Source: Ilyonectria destructans
Lineage: Eukaryota; Ascomycota; Sordariomycetes; Hypocreales; Nectriaceae
Assembly: GCA_020740775.1 (NCBI GenBank)
Contig: JAHEWK010000007.1
Span: 1,736,001-1,800,000 of the forward strand
Reading direction: 5' to 3'
DNA length: 64,000 nt
In this document: positions 1 through 10,028 of the stretch, piece after piece
Numbering within the stretch: position 1 is the first letter of the stretch
Layout of the letters: each line of letters opens with the position of its first letter
Position numbers and translations under genes: made by a program
The notes under the pieces: generated by a model
Told to the model about the DNA's origin: nothing
Database searches by the model: none
What the model saw: the letters and a program-made list of their open reading frames with translations, nothing else

Positions 1-1
1 C

Positions 2-142
2 CGCCATCGTGCGGGGGACGTGGGGAAGAGGTTGAAGCGGGAGGTTGCGTCGCCTCTCTGCTTGGCATTGCCGGCAGATGCATATGCCATTGTCTCCCTT
101 CGCAATGTGGATTCGGATGACTTGCGCTTTGTAATGCCCTGA
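2..142 (+). CDS. 3' end of an unidentified gene (partial)
   Basis: From the left edge, frame 2 is open for 46 codons and ends in TGA at 140-142. The residues read like protein, with mixed charged and hydrophobic content ending in DDLRFVMP, and codon use is GC-rich at third positions like the neighbours. No family can be named from 46 residues. The fragment could belong to a further member of the cluster to the right or be unrelated. It could also be a chance open frame, although the other two plus-strand frames look less protein-like. Confidence 0.4.
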   Translation, partial: RHRAGDVGKRLKREVASPLCLALPADAYAIVSLRNVDSDDLRFVMP

Positions 143-345
143 GAGCTCGTGACATGAAACGCAGCGAGAAGCATGACACCGGATCTCCACTGTGGTTCCC
201 GGTGGTGCAGTGCGGACCATACGCACCTAACATTCTTGATTACGCTCTTTACAATTGATGGGCATTGACAAGATATCGAGAGAGACAATTTTGATGCGAG
301 TATGGTAGACCTCTAGACCTCCAAGGTATGGCCCGGTTTAAAAAT

Positions 346-628
346 AAATATTGCTGTTCGCACACTCATTGCTACTCGCACACATAGCTACATCTTCAAG
401 CTTGCTGATAATCATCTCTCATCTTAGTAATTTTTAGAAGACTAATTTTTAGAAGACTAATTCTTAGTATTTATGCCTTAATAACCTTTTATTTTATTTT
501 ATTTATTTTTATTTTATTTACAAGCAAGGTCTAAGAATCCTAACGCGCATACTGGATACATTGGTTTGCTCTGAGGAAGAGGCTCGTGTACGCGAATAGC
601 AATGTTTCGTATGCAAATAGCAATACTC
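346..628. mobile_element. hAT-like MITE, copy 1
   Basis: This is a non-coding, AT-rich element of about 283 bp with terminal inverted repeats. The right end, read inverted, is GAGTATTGCTATTTGCATAC, and the left end is the mutated form AAATATTGCTGTTCGCACAC. Each end carries a second, subterminal copy of the ATTGCTAYTYGCACA-like unit. Flanks of TTAAAAAT on the left and TTAAAATA on the right are a degraded 8-bp target duplication. It matches the elements at 37521-38014 and 48915-49188 in ends and internal A/T blocks. It lies directly downstream of the aconitase gene. Confidence 0.8.
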
Positions 629-676
629 TTAAAATACCCCTCGAGCCCCGCTGGACTTTTTTATCCATCTGCAAGA

Positions 677-3154
677 CTAAAATACCTGGCCTAATGTCAC
701 TCGCTTGATGTAGTTGAGTGCACTCCCGGCTCTTAACCACTCAATCTGGTGCTCGTGATATGAGTGATTTAGCGTCGCAGTCCACTGCGAACCGTCCCTT
801 GACACCACCACCATTGTGACTTGCTTCCCAGGTTGCAGTTCCCCATTGTCAACACCTAAAAGGCTAACAGTGTCACCCTCTTTGATCTTGTCGTAGTCCT
901 CCAGATCATTGAAAGTCAGAGGCAGCATGCCTTGCTTTTTCAGATTCGTCTCATGGATGCGGGCGAAGCTCCTTGCAATCACGGCCACGCCACCTAAGAA
1001 CCGGGGCTCGAGCGCGGCGTGCTCTCGTGAACTGCCCTCGCCATAGTTGTTGTCTCCAATGATACACCATCGGCGCCCTTCACGCTGCAGGCTTTTGGCA
1101 GCTTGGGGTACAGGCTTGATCTCTCCGTCAATTGGGTCCAGGGCCTTGCCAATCATCTCGAGTGAGCTGGCGTCGGGCAGAAAGCTGTTGGTTGCGCCGA
1201 GAAGCATGTTGTTGCTGATGTTTTCCAAGTGACCGCGATACATGTACCAGGGACCGGCTGGGGAAATGTGATCTGTCGTACACTTGCCGCTGACTTTGAT
1301 CAAGATATCCATGTCGCTTGCCTTTCCATCCTCCCACGACTTGAAGGGTGTTAGGAGTTGCAATCGATCGCTGCTTGCATGGATGTCGACTGTCAGGGCA
1401 CTAGTGTCGGACAGAACCGGAGCCTGGAAGCGATCATCGCCAGGGGAGAAGGAAACGGGTAGTTCCCTAGACTTGGGAGGCGAGAAGCGGAACTCCGTTG
1501 TAGCTCCTGTGCCGTCGACGCTCACGCCGTCCGTGGTTGGGTCAAAGTTGAGATCTCCGTTAAAGGCAAACACAGTAGCGAGCTCGGGAGAGGTAACAAA
1601 CGAGTGTGTCGCGGGATTGCTATCGTGACGGCCAGTGAAGTTGCGGTTGAAGCTTGAAATGACCGAATTCCTCTCCGCTCCCGCGACATCGACGTCTTTT
1701 CGGTCCCATTGTCCGACACATGGCCCACATGAGTTGCTCAGCACAGTTGCCCCTGCTTGTCGTAGCGTCTCCAAGATGCCATTCTCCTCTGCTGTGGCCC
1801 TGATCTGCTCGCTTCCCGGGCTGACGAGAAAAGGCGTTTTGACCTTTTCCAGACCAGCGGCCTTGGCTTGGATGACGAGATCGCGGATCTTGTCGAGGTC
1901 CTCGTAGGAGCTATTTGTGCAGCTCCCAACCATGCTCACGCTTAGTTTGGAGGGCCACGAGCTTGCACTCATGTGTTCCTTGAATTGTGACAGCGGATGA
2001 GACAGATCTGGCGTGAATGGGCCGTTGATGTGTGGCTCTAGTCGAGACAGGTCTATCTCAATGATATCGTCGTAGTACTTGTCGCTTCCTGGATCGGCCG
2101 TAAGGAGCTGCCCCTTGAATAAATCGGCTTGAGCGGCAATATCGCTTCTTTTGGTCGCAGAGAGATATCGAGACATGGCAGCAGAGTAGGGGAAAATACA
2201 CGACGTCGAGCCTATCTCGGCCGACATGTTGCACACAGTTGCCATAGCTGTTGCGCCAAGAGTATCGCACCCAGGCCCGAAGAACTCAATGACCTTTCCC
2301 TTGCCGCCCGACACAGTCAGAATACCTGCGAGTTTGCAGATGATGTCCTTGGAAGAACTCCAACCCTGGAGTTGCCCGGTGAGGCGAACGCCTAGGACTC
2401 TTGGGCACGAGAGCTCCCAAGGCATGCCGGCCATGGCATCCACCGCGTCCGAACCTCCAACACCAATCCCTAGCATTCCCATTCCACCGGCGTTAGGTGT
2501 GTGGGAGTCTGTTCCGATTATAAGGCCGCCGGGGAAGGCGTAGTTTTCGAAAATGGTGATGTGGATAATGCCTGCGCCGGCTTTCCAGTATCCAATGCCA
2601 TACTTCTTTGCCGCGCTGCTCAGAAAGGCATACACCTCCTGATGATCGCTAGCTGCTCGGCGAAGGTCTGCCTCAGCGCCATACTCGGCAACAATCAAGT
2701 GGTCGCTATGGATTGAAGTCGGGATCTTGACTCTGGGGAGCCCAGCACTGATGAATTGCAGCAGGGCCATGGTAGCAGTGGCATCGTGGCACGCGACGCG
2801 ATCTGGCCGCAGCTGCAAGATTGTTTTGCCCCTCTCAATCTCGTCCAGCGACCACTCCTTCGCATCGGGAATTAAATGGCTGTAGAGCAACTTTTCTGAT
2901 AGCGTCAACGGCCGCGGGTTCGATCTTTTGACATTGTGGAGTATTTTGAGTCGAGAGCCGTAGTCTAGTGGGTTGTACTGCAATCGCGGTTATTGATTAG
3001 CATGATGCACTCGAAGCAATAATGAGGTTTGGAATACCAGCTCCAATGGGCTGAGTGCAACATGCTCTGCAGAGACAGCAAATGTTCGAGTCTGTAGTAT
3101 GGTTGGACTTCGTCGCAATGCTGAGCGTGGGTTCAGCCTGGCATTTCGAAACAT
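677..3154 (-). CDS. Aconitase paralogue, mitochondrial
   Basis: Two exons: 3154-3038 (39 codons) and 2977-677. The intron 3037-2981 plus its acceptor ends in CAG at 2978. The protein is 805 aa. The first exon encodes an Arg-rich, acid-poor leader typical of mitochondrial import. The aconitase fold follows, with Fe-S cysteines in GSCTNSS and SCGPCVGQW, the SFNRNFTGRHDSNPATH arginine segment, the GTDSHTPN segment and the catalytic SSREHAALEPR serine region. The family interconverts citrate, cis-aconitate and isocitrate. By recalled pig numbering, active-site Gln72 (usual MQDATAQ) is replaced by His103 (CHDATAT), so a shifted substrate is possible. It is one of four genes sharing a CGGAnTAnTCCG promoter site. 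This is probably not the housekeeping aconitase. Confidence 0.93.
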
Positions 3155-3344
3155 GGCTGCAAAGTACTTGCTGCAGTCGACTGGCGGCGGGTTAGACAGG
3201 GTTCATGACATAATTCACCTTTTAATAAAGCACAGGACAAGACAGAAAGGAAATGGTCGTCATTAGTCGCCATGCCATTAATTTGTTCAATGGGGCTTGT
3301 TTGAGCTCCAAAAGGATTGCTCCGTGCGAGGACGAGGCGCGCGA

Positions 3345-3385
3345 CGGGCTAGTCCGCTTCCTCTGGGGGACATCGGACTACTCCG
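3345..3385. promoter_or_regulatory. Two CGG-N6-CCG operator candidates upstream of the aconitase gene
   Basis: CGGGCTAGTCCG (3345-3356) and CGGACTACTCCG (3374-3385) lie about 190 and 220 bp upstream of the aconitase ATG. Both are inverted CGG triplets with a 6-bp spacer, the layout bound by dimeric Zn2Cys6 regulators. The second fits the palindrome CGGAnTAnTCCG, which is also found at 7746-7757 and 10017-10028. The rest of the 3155-3494 interval shows nothing else I can support. Confidence 0.6.
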
Positions 3386-3494
3386 CCTGGTCGAACGGAC
3401 CACGGAATTGGTTTCCATCGATGGGGAGTGACCCGTGAGCTTTAATTGGATGCTTGTGACGGGGATTAACCATCGAAGGTACAACCAGTTCGAC

Positions 3495-6137
3495 TCAGTT
3501 GTAGTCGGGTATGCCCGTGTTGTACGGATCCCCGATGGCGTTCAAGGGGAAGCTCCAGATAAAATCGGATCTATCAAATTCGGCGAGGAAATTCTCAATT
3601 TCTGGGAAAAGATCGGTGGATTCGTCGGTGATTCCCAAAGAGTCCTGCCAAGCCTCCTGGCCCGACGATAGACCCAAGCTGGAGCTGTGTGATTGATATA
3701 CAGCAACGCCATCCCCCTCAAGCCCAGCTTGCGCCTCGGATGCATCGAGCCCCAGTGTCGTATCCGTACGGTTCTCATCAGGTGTTGGCATCTGACTGCG
3801 TTGTGTTTGGTCCCGAAGATGCAATGCGTTTTGATGCATGAGTCGGGGGTACTTGGAAGGGGTCCTGTCGGTGTAGAGCCTCTGTATTGTAAGATCCGCC
3901 AGTGATCCGAAGCTGGCTTGACCCTTCTTGACCGAAGGCCACCACTCTCCTCCAACAGTCAGAAGACTGGAACAGGTCCTTAGGTTTTTAGACAAGTCAG
4001 TGGTCGACGCATTGCCTCGAACAGCAGCGGACGTCCAGAATGAATACATGAGAGTCGCGCCCGCTGCAAAGATGTTTTGCACTGTCCGCCACCCGTGATG
4101 AAGCCCGTGGAGGTCGTGCAGTAGTTGATATTCGTGCAAAATGCAGGATGCATTGTCGAAGCAGGTCTGAAGAGAGTCTTCTCCTGGGTTTCGCAGTATC
4201 TGGGATGGCTGAAACAGCATGACCATAGCCGAATGATACTTGATCTTCAACTTGAGACGCCATATTTGACGTTGCCGGCTGTCAAGGCCAGTAGACGAGA
4301 AGTTGTCTGCCGATGCGCGCTCCCACCAACTTACAAGCATTTCCCTGATTCTGCTCTGCTGCGACGGCGGGTCCATTGGTCGTGAGTACCAAAGTGAGGT
4401 CCCCGGCAGATGGTAGAAGAGCAACTTGATGTCTGAGATGATTCGATCCAGCTCCCAGTGATGGATCGAGTACCGAGTGACTGCCGAGGCGAATGAAACG
4501 GCAATGTGATTGTCCACCAAGGTCGTAGGCGTTTCAGGGTCAGGCATCTTGATGTCAAATGTTTCGTCTCGAAAACCAAGCGGTCGTCCCTGGATGGACG
4601 ATATGGACCTATCCTGGTTTAGCTGCGTCCTGGTGGATGAGGAGGGCGACTCACCGATCGAGAGAATAAATGGTGAAAAAGGTGAATCTCCTAATTTGCT
4701 GATATGCCAAGTCTTCACTTTCCGCGAGGGGTTCTTCGCGATGAATGCCAAGTTCAACACAGTGAGCTAGCGCAACATGGATCAAAGTCCAAAGATTTAC
4801 ATCCGCAGGCGTCAACATGCTGTGCGTGATGAGGCAGATGAGTGCCTGGATCGATGGAAGTGAGGTTTGGGAAAATGCATCTTTAGAGAAGTGTAAAGCA
4901 GCGCGATAGAACCTCTCGGGAGGGTACTCATAGATGCGCGATCGCACCTTGACGATTGCAGCAATGTTGAACACCATGAAGACTATGAAGGCAATTACCG
5001 GCATGGGTATGATCTGTGCGTCGGGATGATGTGGAGACATGAGCCGTCCATTCCATCGAAATGCCTCAAATTGACTTGGCCAGCCGCGAGGAAAAGTGTC
5101 ACTCTCAAGGGAATATCCCACACATGAGTACAGCGCATCCAGGGCACTCAGAAGAGACGACGGTTCAAGCACGGGGTAGTCAGGGTGAATCCAGCGTATG
5201 TACGTGTGAGCCAAGACCAGCGCGTCTTCTTTCCGTGGAAGTTCCTGAGGTTATGTTAAGCTTGCGTAAGTGGGTGTAGCGGAAGGGGGCGAACCTGTTT
5301 CAAAAAGAGATATAACGAGCGGTAGTACTGGTGTGACATATTACCCAGTGCTCCCTCCGCGAGCCATTCATCCCTTTCTGCTTCACCAGCTTCTGCGCCG
5401 GCCACAGAGGGAGATCCTGTACTCGAAGGCGTTGCGCCAATGAGGTGGGTGAACAAAAGACCCGAACTGGAACCTATATAGTGTCTCTGTGACGAGTCCG
5501 AGTTGAGAGACAGCATGCCCAGGTTGAGAGCAATCGAGTGCGCGCGCTCGGGAAAGGAGACATCGGGCCCGTCGGACAATGGACCTTCGGCAAGTCGCTT
5601 CAGAGATTGGCTTGAGTGCAAAACCTGGTTTGCGATATCATTAGTCCTCGGGGGGTTCGAGGTGGTGGGCGGGCTTGGCCCATCATCGTCGACATGCTCT
5701 CGGTCGCTTGAGGTCGAGGGGTTGGGATCCGGGTAAGCGCCAACCTGAGGGCCTGAGGCGAGATCGACATCAGGGAGTTGCTGTTTGATAATATCCTCGA
5801 GCCATTGGATCCTGGCTCTTGCGGCGCCAGCGAAACTAGAGGCCAGCGTTATTCAACATTGTCCACACGACGGGCTTCCAAGGGCAAGATACACACTTTC
5901 GGGGGACCAGCGAGCCGGAGTTTTGATTATCTACATCCAGGCAAACTTGGCCGGCTTTTGCGCAGTTGGTGCATGCTGGAACTTGGCCGTCGCACTGTCG
6001 TCGGGGAGTCGCGGATCGTCAGAAGGCTCATGGATGTCAAATGATGCGGGACGCCAAGAACCAACCTTGATTCGTCTGGCCCGACAGCGGCGACAGGCCA
6101 AGCGGACCTTTTTGGGAGGATTCGCACGCGTCGCCAT
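3495..6137 (-). CDS. Zn2Cys6 transcription factor (cluster regulator candidate)
   Basis: Five exons: 6137-6066, 5994-5897, 5835-5295, 5244-4655 and 4608-3495, giving 804 aa. The zinc cluster sits at the N-terminus: CRRCRARRIK in exon 1 and CDGQVPACTNCAKAGQVC in exon 2, split by an intron as is common in this family. The linker contains ARIQWLED, the typical post-cluster helix. The middle region (about residues 240-480) matches the fungal-specific regulatory domain, with IRWIHPDYP, HSMLTPADVNLW and the GRPLGFRDE segment. The gene lies between the aconitase and carrier genes. It is therefore the best candidate for the protein binding the CGG-N6-CCG sites nearby, which is an inference. Its own promoter shows no obvious copy of the site. 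Confidence 0.92.
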
Positions 6138-6461
6138 TTGCGATGCGCGACGGTGATAACGTGAGTGGTGGTCGATCAATGACGTCCCCGCGTCATGGTG
6201 AATGGATTGGAGGTGCAAGTTTAGACAGGGAGGTGATGAACGAACTGTCGAGCCACTAAAGTTGGCTCATTGTTAGGCGCGAGCTGGGGTAATGGTGTGC
6301 TATGCCCAAAGCGGCCAACGCCCCAGACGCACCAGCTACGACGATCATCTTGCATTCACGTGAATGTTAACAAGAGCAGAAAGATTTGTATTGCTCGAAG
6401 AAGGGGACGTTTATTCTCGTACATTACAAGGACTTCTGATTACGATCCCATCCTATCCCGT
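6138..6461. other. Intergenic, no gene seen
   Basis: This stretch holds the regulator's promoter and the 3' flank of the carrier gene. No supported gene, RNA or repeat was seen. Confidence 0.5.
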
Positions 6462-7472
6462 TTACAATGTCGTCAACCGTTCGTCTCGAGTCCATTCATT
6501 CCTTGGGATCATTTCAACCACCTCCTGGTAAATGCTGAAGCTCAAAGCCCCCGAAACCTAGATCAATTCACCAATTAGTCCAGGGTGTATCTCAGCATGA
6601 GGCATCTTCTTACGCTAAGCCTGGCCAAGCGGGGCGTTGTCCCTTTCCAAAGACCCACGAGGCCTGACTCTTGCACCGTCATCACGAAGCATTGCCATGT
6701 TCCCCCCTGCGAACTGGGCGTCGCTAACCTCTGCATCTTGGTCTTGACGACATCGAATGGCATCGTCGCGTAGACCGTCACGACTCCTGCCATTGCGCCC
6801 GCCAGCGCTGGAGCGAGCATCTCATAGCCCAGTTGTTTCATGGCCGGATGAATTGTATCTAGGAACGAGTTGTAACACGTGAACCTCACCAGGGCATTTG
6901 ATCCTTGCTTCATTGTCACCGGTAGTAGGCCACGGAACAGACCCCGCACGCCTCCCGTGTTGACAATGGTACGGATTGCATGAGAAGTTGATTTGTACTG
7001 CCGTGCGCCAGCTCTGTCTTCGACAATTTTGGTCTTGATGTTCTCGCCCGGCGTCACAACCGTGATACTTTCCGCTACTCCAGCTGCGACGCCCGCAAGC
7101 ATGTTTGATACCTTGGTAGGCCTCCCAGTCTCGGGATTCTTAGGTAACTTGTCTCTAACCGCGTCAAAGGTGAGGAAACGCACACCAGACTTGGCTGCAT
7201 TCGAGACGCAGAAGGCACTGGCCCCAGTATATAGTATACCGGGGCCGGACTCCCTGACTGCTGTGGCGAGGAGGCGTATTGTCGAGACGGGCGTACTTAG
7301 GAGCTGTTTTCGAGTCTTGATGTACTCTGTGGGATACTCTAGGATTGTTAGGTCTTGGGCCAGCGGGAAAATATTGCATTGTGCTTACGGTGACCAAGGA
7401 CTCGACGCCTCCTGCAGCTGCACCGGCCACAGCCGACTGGAAAGGGCTCGGGCCTTGAGGATCGTGACCCAT
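6462..7472 (-). CDS. Mitochondrial carrier, tricarboxylate (citrate) transporter type
   Basis: Three exons: 7472-7389, 7336-6614 and 6557-6462, giving 300 aa, the usual size of SLC25 carriers. The three repeats carry carrier signatures: YPTEYIKTRKQ, TPGENIKTKIVED and MPFDVVKTKMQ. The GVRFLTFD and RLARLSVSGALSF segments fit the citrate/tricarboxylate carrier subgroup. Reading straight through the last intron gives a spurious C-terminus ending at 6575; splicing at 6614/6557 restores the conserved sixth helix and ends at 6462. It would exchange tricarboxylates or dicarboxylates across the inner mitochondrial membrane. It is divergent from the amidohydrolase gene and shares a promoter with it that contains the CGGATTACTCCG site. 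This suggests it moves the pathway product or the aconitase substrate. Confidence 0.92.
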
Positions 7473-7745
7473 GTTAAATGATATCCTCTTAATGGTGCTA
7501 AGTTACGGATATTTTCCAGGTGGAAATTACTGGTATCTGGTCTCATATTCTGACATCTCCGCTTGACCCATAGATATATCTTGTGGCTCGGCCTTTCTCG
7601 AGGAATCCTCCACGATAGGCGATGCCCCAAAGGCGCTTCATTTCCCGTTGACCATCCTGGAAATCACCCAACGAAAACATGACGCCTCGTCAATCCGCAG
7701 TGGAGATAGCGGATCGGAGTGATCCTCTTGGATAACCCTAGTAAG

Positions 7746-7757
7746 CGGATTACTCCG
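7746..7757. promoter_or_regulatory. CGGATTACTCCG palindrome between carrier and amidohydrolase
   Basis: An inverted CGG pair with 6-bp spacer, fitting CGGAnTAnTCCG. It lies in the 469-bp divergent promoter, about 185 bp from the amidohydrolase ATG and 274 bp from the carrier ATG, so it could serve both genes. Confidence 0.6.
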
Positions 7758-7941
7758 GCTCCACTCAAGCTCGGAACGGTCCTCAGTGTCAGCTACGTTG
7801 GTAGGTCTCCGGCAAAGGACATATCCGTAATAGGAGCTAGGATCCCGGTAATGGGGTTGGACAAACATGATTATAACCGAAGGTGCAGTCAGGTCCCTGA
7901 TTTGACAAGTCCGATCAACAACAGACCCAGCATCACCTGCA

Positions 7942-8952
7942 ATGGCTCCAGCAACGATAATTGAAACAGAACCGTCGCCTCTCTTCCCCCATGGAGGGTG
8001 GGACACCCATCACCATATTTTTGACCGTAAGCATCTTCATCATCTGTCTTGGAATACTTGGAAAACTAATTCGGTTGAGCTGGCAGCCGAAACATTCCCC
8101 TATAGCCCGAATCGACATCTCACGCCGCCCGCTGCCACAGTCCAGGACTTTGATGATTTCAGGAAGAAATTAGGAATCACGAAATCGGTTCTCACCCATG
8201 GCTTGTCATATGGAGATGATTGCACTTCGCTAAAAGCCTTTGTCCCACAGCTGGGCAAAAAGGTGACTAAGGCGATTGGTGTCATTGACCCTGAGGAGAC
8301 GAGCGACGAGGAAATCCACGCCATGCATGCAGCTGGAACCCGAGGGATTAGAGTGAATCTCTATCGATACAGCGCCATGGAGGATGTAAGTCTTCAAAAG
8401 AAGGCACTCGCGGCCCATTTGAGGAGAATCACCAGCCTCTCACTCCCATGGAGTCTCACGATGACCACGATCCGGACCGAGTTTTGGTCTGAGTTGGAGC
8501 CTTTCGTTCGGAAAACTGTGGTCAAGGAGGGTGTATCATTGGTCACCGATCACTTTGCCCTCCTCAAGGCCCCGAGCATGCTACCGCTTGAGTTCAAGGA
8601 TGACCCCACCAAACAGCCTGGCTTCGAGCCCATAATAAGACTCGTGCGCAGCGGCCATCTGTGGGTAAAATTGAGTGCTCCATACCGGGTGAGCGAGTTG
8701 AAACCCGGGTATGAAGACCTCAAATTTCTCGTCCGAGCATTCGTCGACGCCAACAAACACCGCGTTCTGTGGGGTAGCGATTGGCCTCATACCCCTCGCA
8801 TGAAAGTCCGTACTCATGATGAAGCAATGAGAGAGACGCCCAATATGGATGTCGACGACGAGGCATGGCTACGAAGCTTGAGGCTTTGGCTGTCTGACGA
8901 GGAATGGGATTTATTAATGGTTCAGAATCCTAGCCAGCTATTCGGCAACTAA
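7942..8952 (+). CDS. Amidohydrolase-2 family lactonase, 2-pyrone-4,6-dicarboxylate hydrolase-like
   Basis: Two exons, 7942-8026 and 8087-8952, giving 316 aa. The 60-nt intron is stop-free and in frame, so a naive reading adds 20 residues. Splicing produces HHIFDPETFPYSPNRHLTPP, the conserved N-terminal block of this family. Other hallmarks are the metal-site DTHHHIF, GIRVNLYRY, the VTDHFALL strand and LWGSDWPHTP with the catalytic Asp near the C-terminus. Family members hydrolyse lactones such as 2-pyrone-4,6-dicarboxylate (LigI) or sulfomuconolactone. With the RraA-like aldolase next door, a ring-cleavage product or related tricarboxylate lactone is a reasonable substrate; this is inferred. 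Probably cytosolic, as no signal peptide is seen. Confidence 0.9.
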   Translation: MAPATIIETEPSPLFPHGGWDTHHHIFDRKHLHHLSWNTWKTNSVELAAETFPYSPNRHLTPPAATVQDFDDFRKKLGITKSVLTHGLSYGDDCTSLKAFVPQLGKKVTKAIGVIDPEETSDEEIHAMHAAGTRGIRVNLYRYSAMEDVSLQKKALAAHLRRITSLSLPWSLTMTTIRTEFWSELEPFVRKTVVKEGVSLVTDHFALLKAPSMLPLEFKDDPTKQPGFEPIIRLVRSGHLWVKLSAPYRVSELKPGYEDLKFLVRAFVDANKHRVLWGSDWPHTPRMKVRTHDEAMRETPNMDVDDEAWLRSLRLWLSDEEWDLLMVQNPSQLFGN

Positions 8953-9124
8953 ATTAGAGATGTACTTCGTTAGACTAGAAAGACAGCAATTTGTACGATC
9001 TAGCGTCGAGAAGTGCACAGCGAATGCTACATACGCTGATTATGTGCACTAGTGAGCTCAACGTGAACAACTCAAGCAGCATCGGATTCCGCATCGGTCT
9101 AGTTACTGAATTCTAAGCGCACCA

Positions 9125-9910
9125 TTACTTGTCTTTTCGTATAGTCTTGATTAACGGACCCATAGCAGCGCCCTTTCGCAGCTCAACAAACATCTTCTCA
9201 TCAACTTCAGCCCGTTCCTGACAGAGGGCAACCACCTGCTCAATCAATGATGGTGGCGTCACTACAACACCATCCGCATCCCCTATGAGTATGTCCCCAG
9301 GATTAATCCATAGATCGCCTTTAAACTGCAGCGGAATATTGACCCGTGAGGCTCTTGTGAAGGTATTTGAACCCAGGATAGAAGTGTCCTTGGCGAAAAC
9401 CTGCGAGTGTCAGCAAGCTGAGCAGCGATGAATGCCACGTGGACATTGTGTATCTTGCGGATGACTTACCGGAAACCCCATCTCTTTGTGCTCATTGATG
9501 TCTCTCATGCGTCCATCAATTATCGCCGCTTGAGCACCAAGCCACTTCGCTCGTGTGGACATCAAACCTCCCCAGCAGGCTGAGTACAGTCCCTTTGGCT
9601 GCTGAACGTACATGATGCCGCCGTCTTCATTGTGATCGACAAAATGCTTCTCGAGCTTTGGAGATGACGTGTCGCTCATTTCAACCATTTGCACCGTCAC
9701 CGCGTGTCCCATGACCCGGGTTTCGGCGCTTGGTGAGAACATCCGGATTCCATCCAGGAAGCCGCCAAACGGATGCTTGAGCTTAACAAGAGCATCGCCA
9801 ATCTTGTTTCCGTGTCAGAATGAACATGGGATGAAGTGACGTCAGAGGAATTCACTCACATCACATGATGTGAACTGGCGCAATTGTGCCAGTGCTTGTT
9901 TGGAGGCCAT
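9125..9910 (-). CDS. RraA-like / HMG (CHA) aldolase family protein
   Basis: Three exons: 9910-9860, 9802-9470 and 9400-9125, giving 219 aa, the normal size for the family. The hallmark Arg-Asp pair is present in the segment IIDGRMRDINEHKEMGFPVF. GDILIGDADGVVVTP and a helical C-terminus complete the fold. Eukaryotic and bacterial relatives include 4-hydroxy-4-methyl-2-oxoglutarate / 4-carboxy-4-hydroxy-2-oxoadipate aldolase (LigK), which releases pyruvate and oxaloacetate using a divalent metal. RraA itself regulates RNase E, but that role is not expected in a fungus. A CGGAGTAGTCCG site lies about 107 bp upstream of the ATG. The position next to a LigI-like hydrolase supports an aldolase role. 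Confidence 0.9.
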
Positions 9911-10016
9911 GGCGAAAGGCAATTGCGTCGGTGTTGGTGGCACGGCTGCACCTCAGGAGGATTTGGGGCTAAATATCATCGATTACCGGAGACATCCCTC
10001 AACCGAACCCCGTTGT

Positions 10017-10028
10017 CGGAGTAGTCCG
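10017..10028. promoter_or_regulatory. CGGAGTAGTCCG palindrome upstream of the aldolase
   Basis: A perfect 12-bp palindrome with CGG inverted repeats and 6-bp spacer, the third clear instance of CGGAnTAnTCCG in the first 10 kb. A looser copy with a 5-bp spacer (TCGGGTCCTCCGA) begins about 10 bp further on. Confidence 0.6.

Noticed and set aside
6575..6613. Carrier C-terminus read straight to a stop at 6575
   Set aside because: It breaks the conserved sixth-helix motif; splicing at 6614/6557 restores it and gives the family length.
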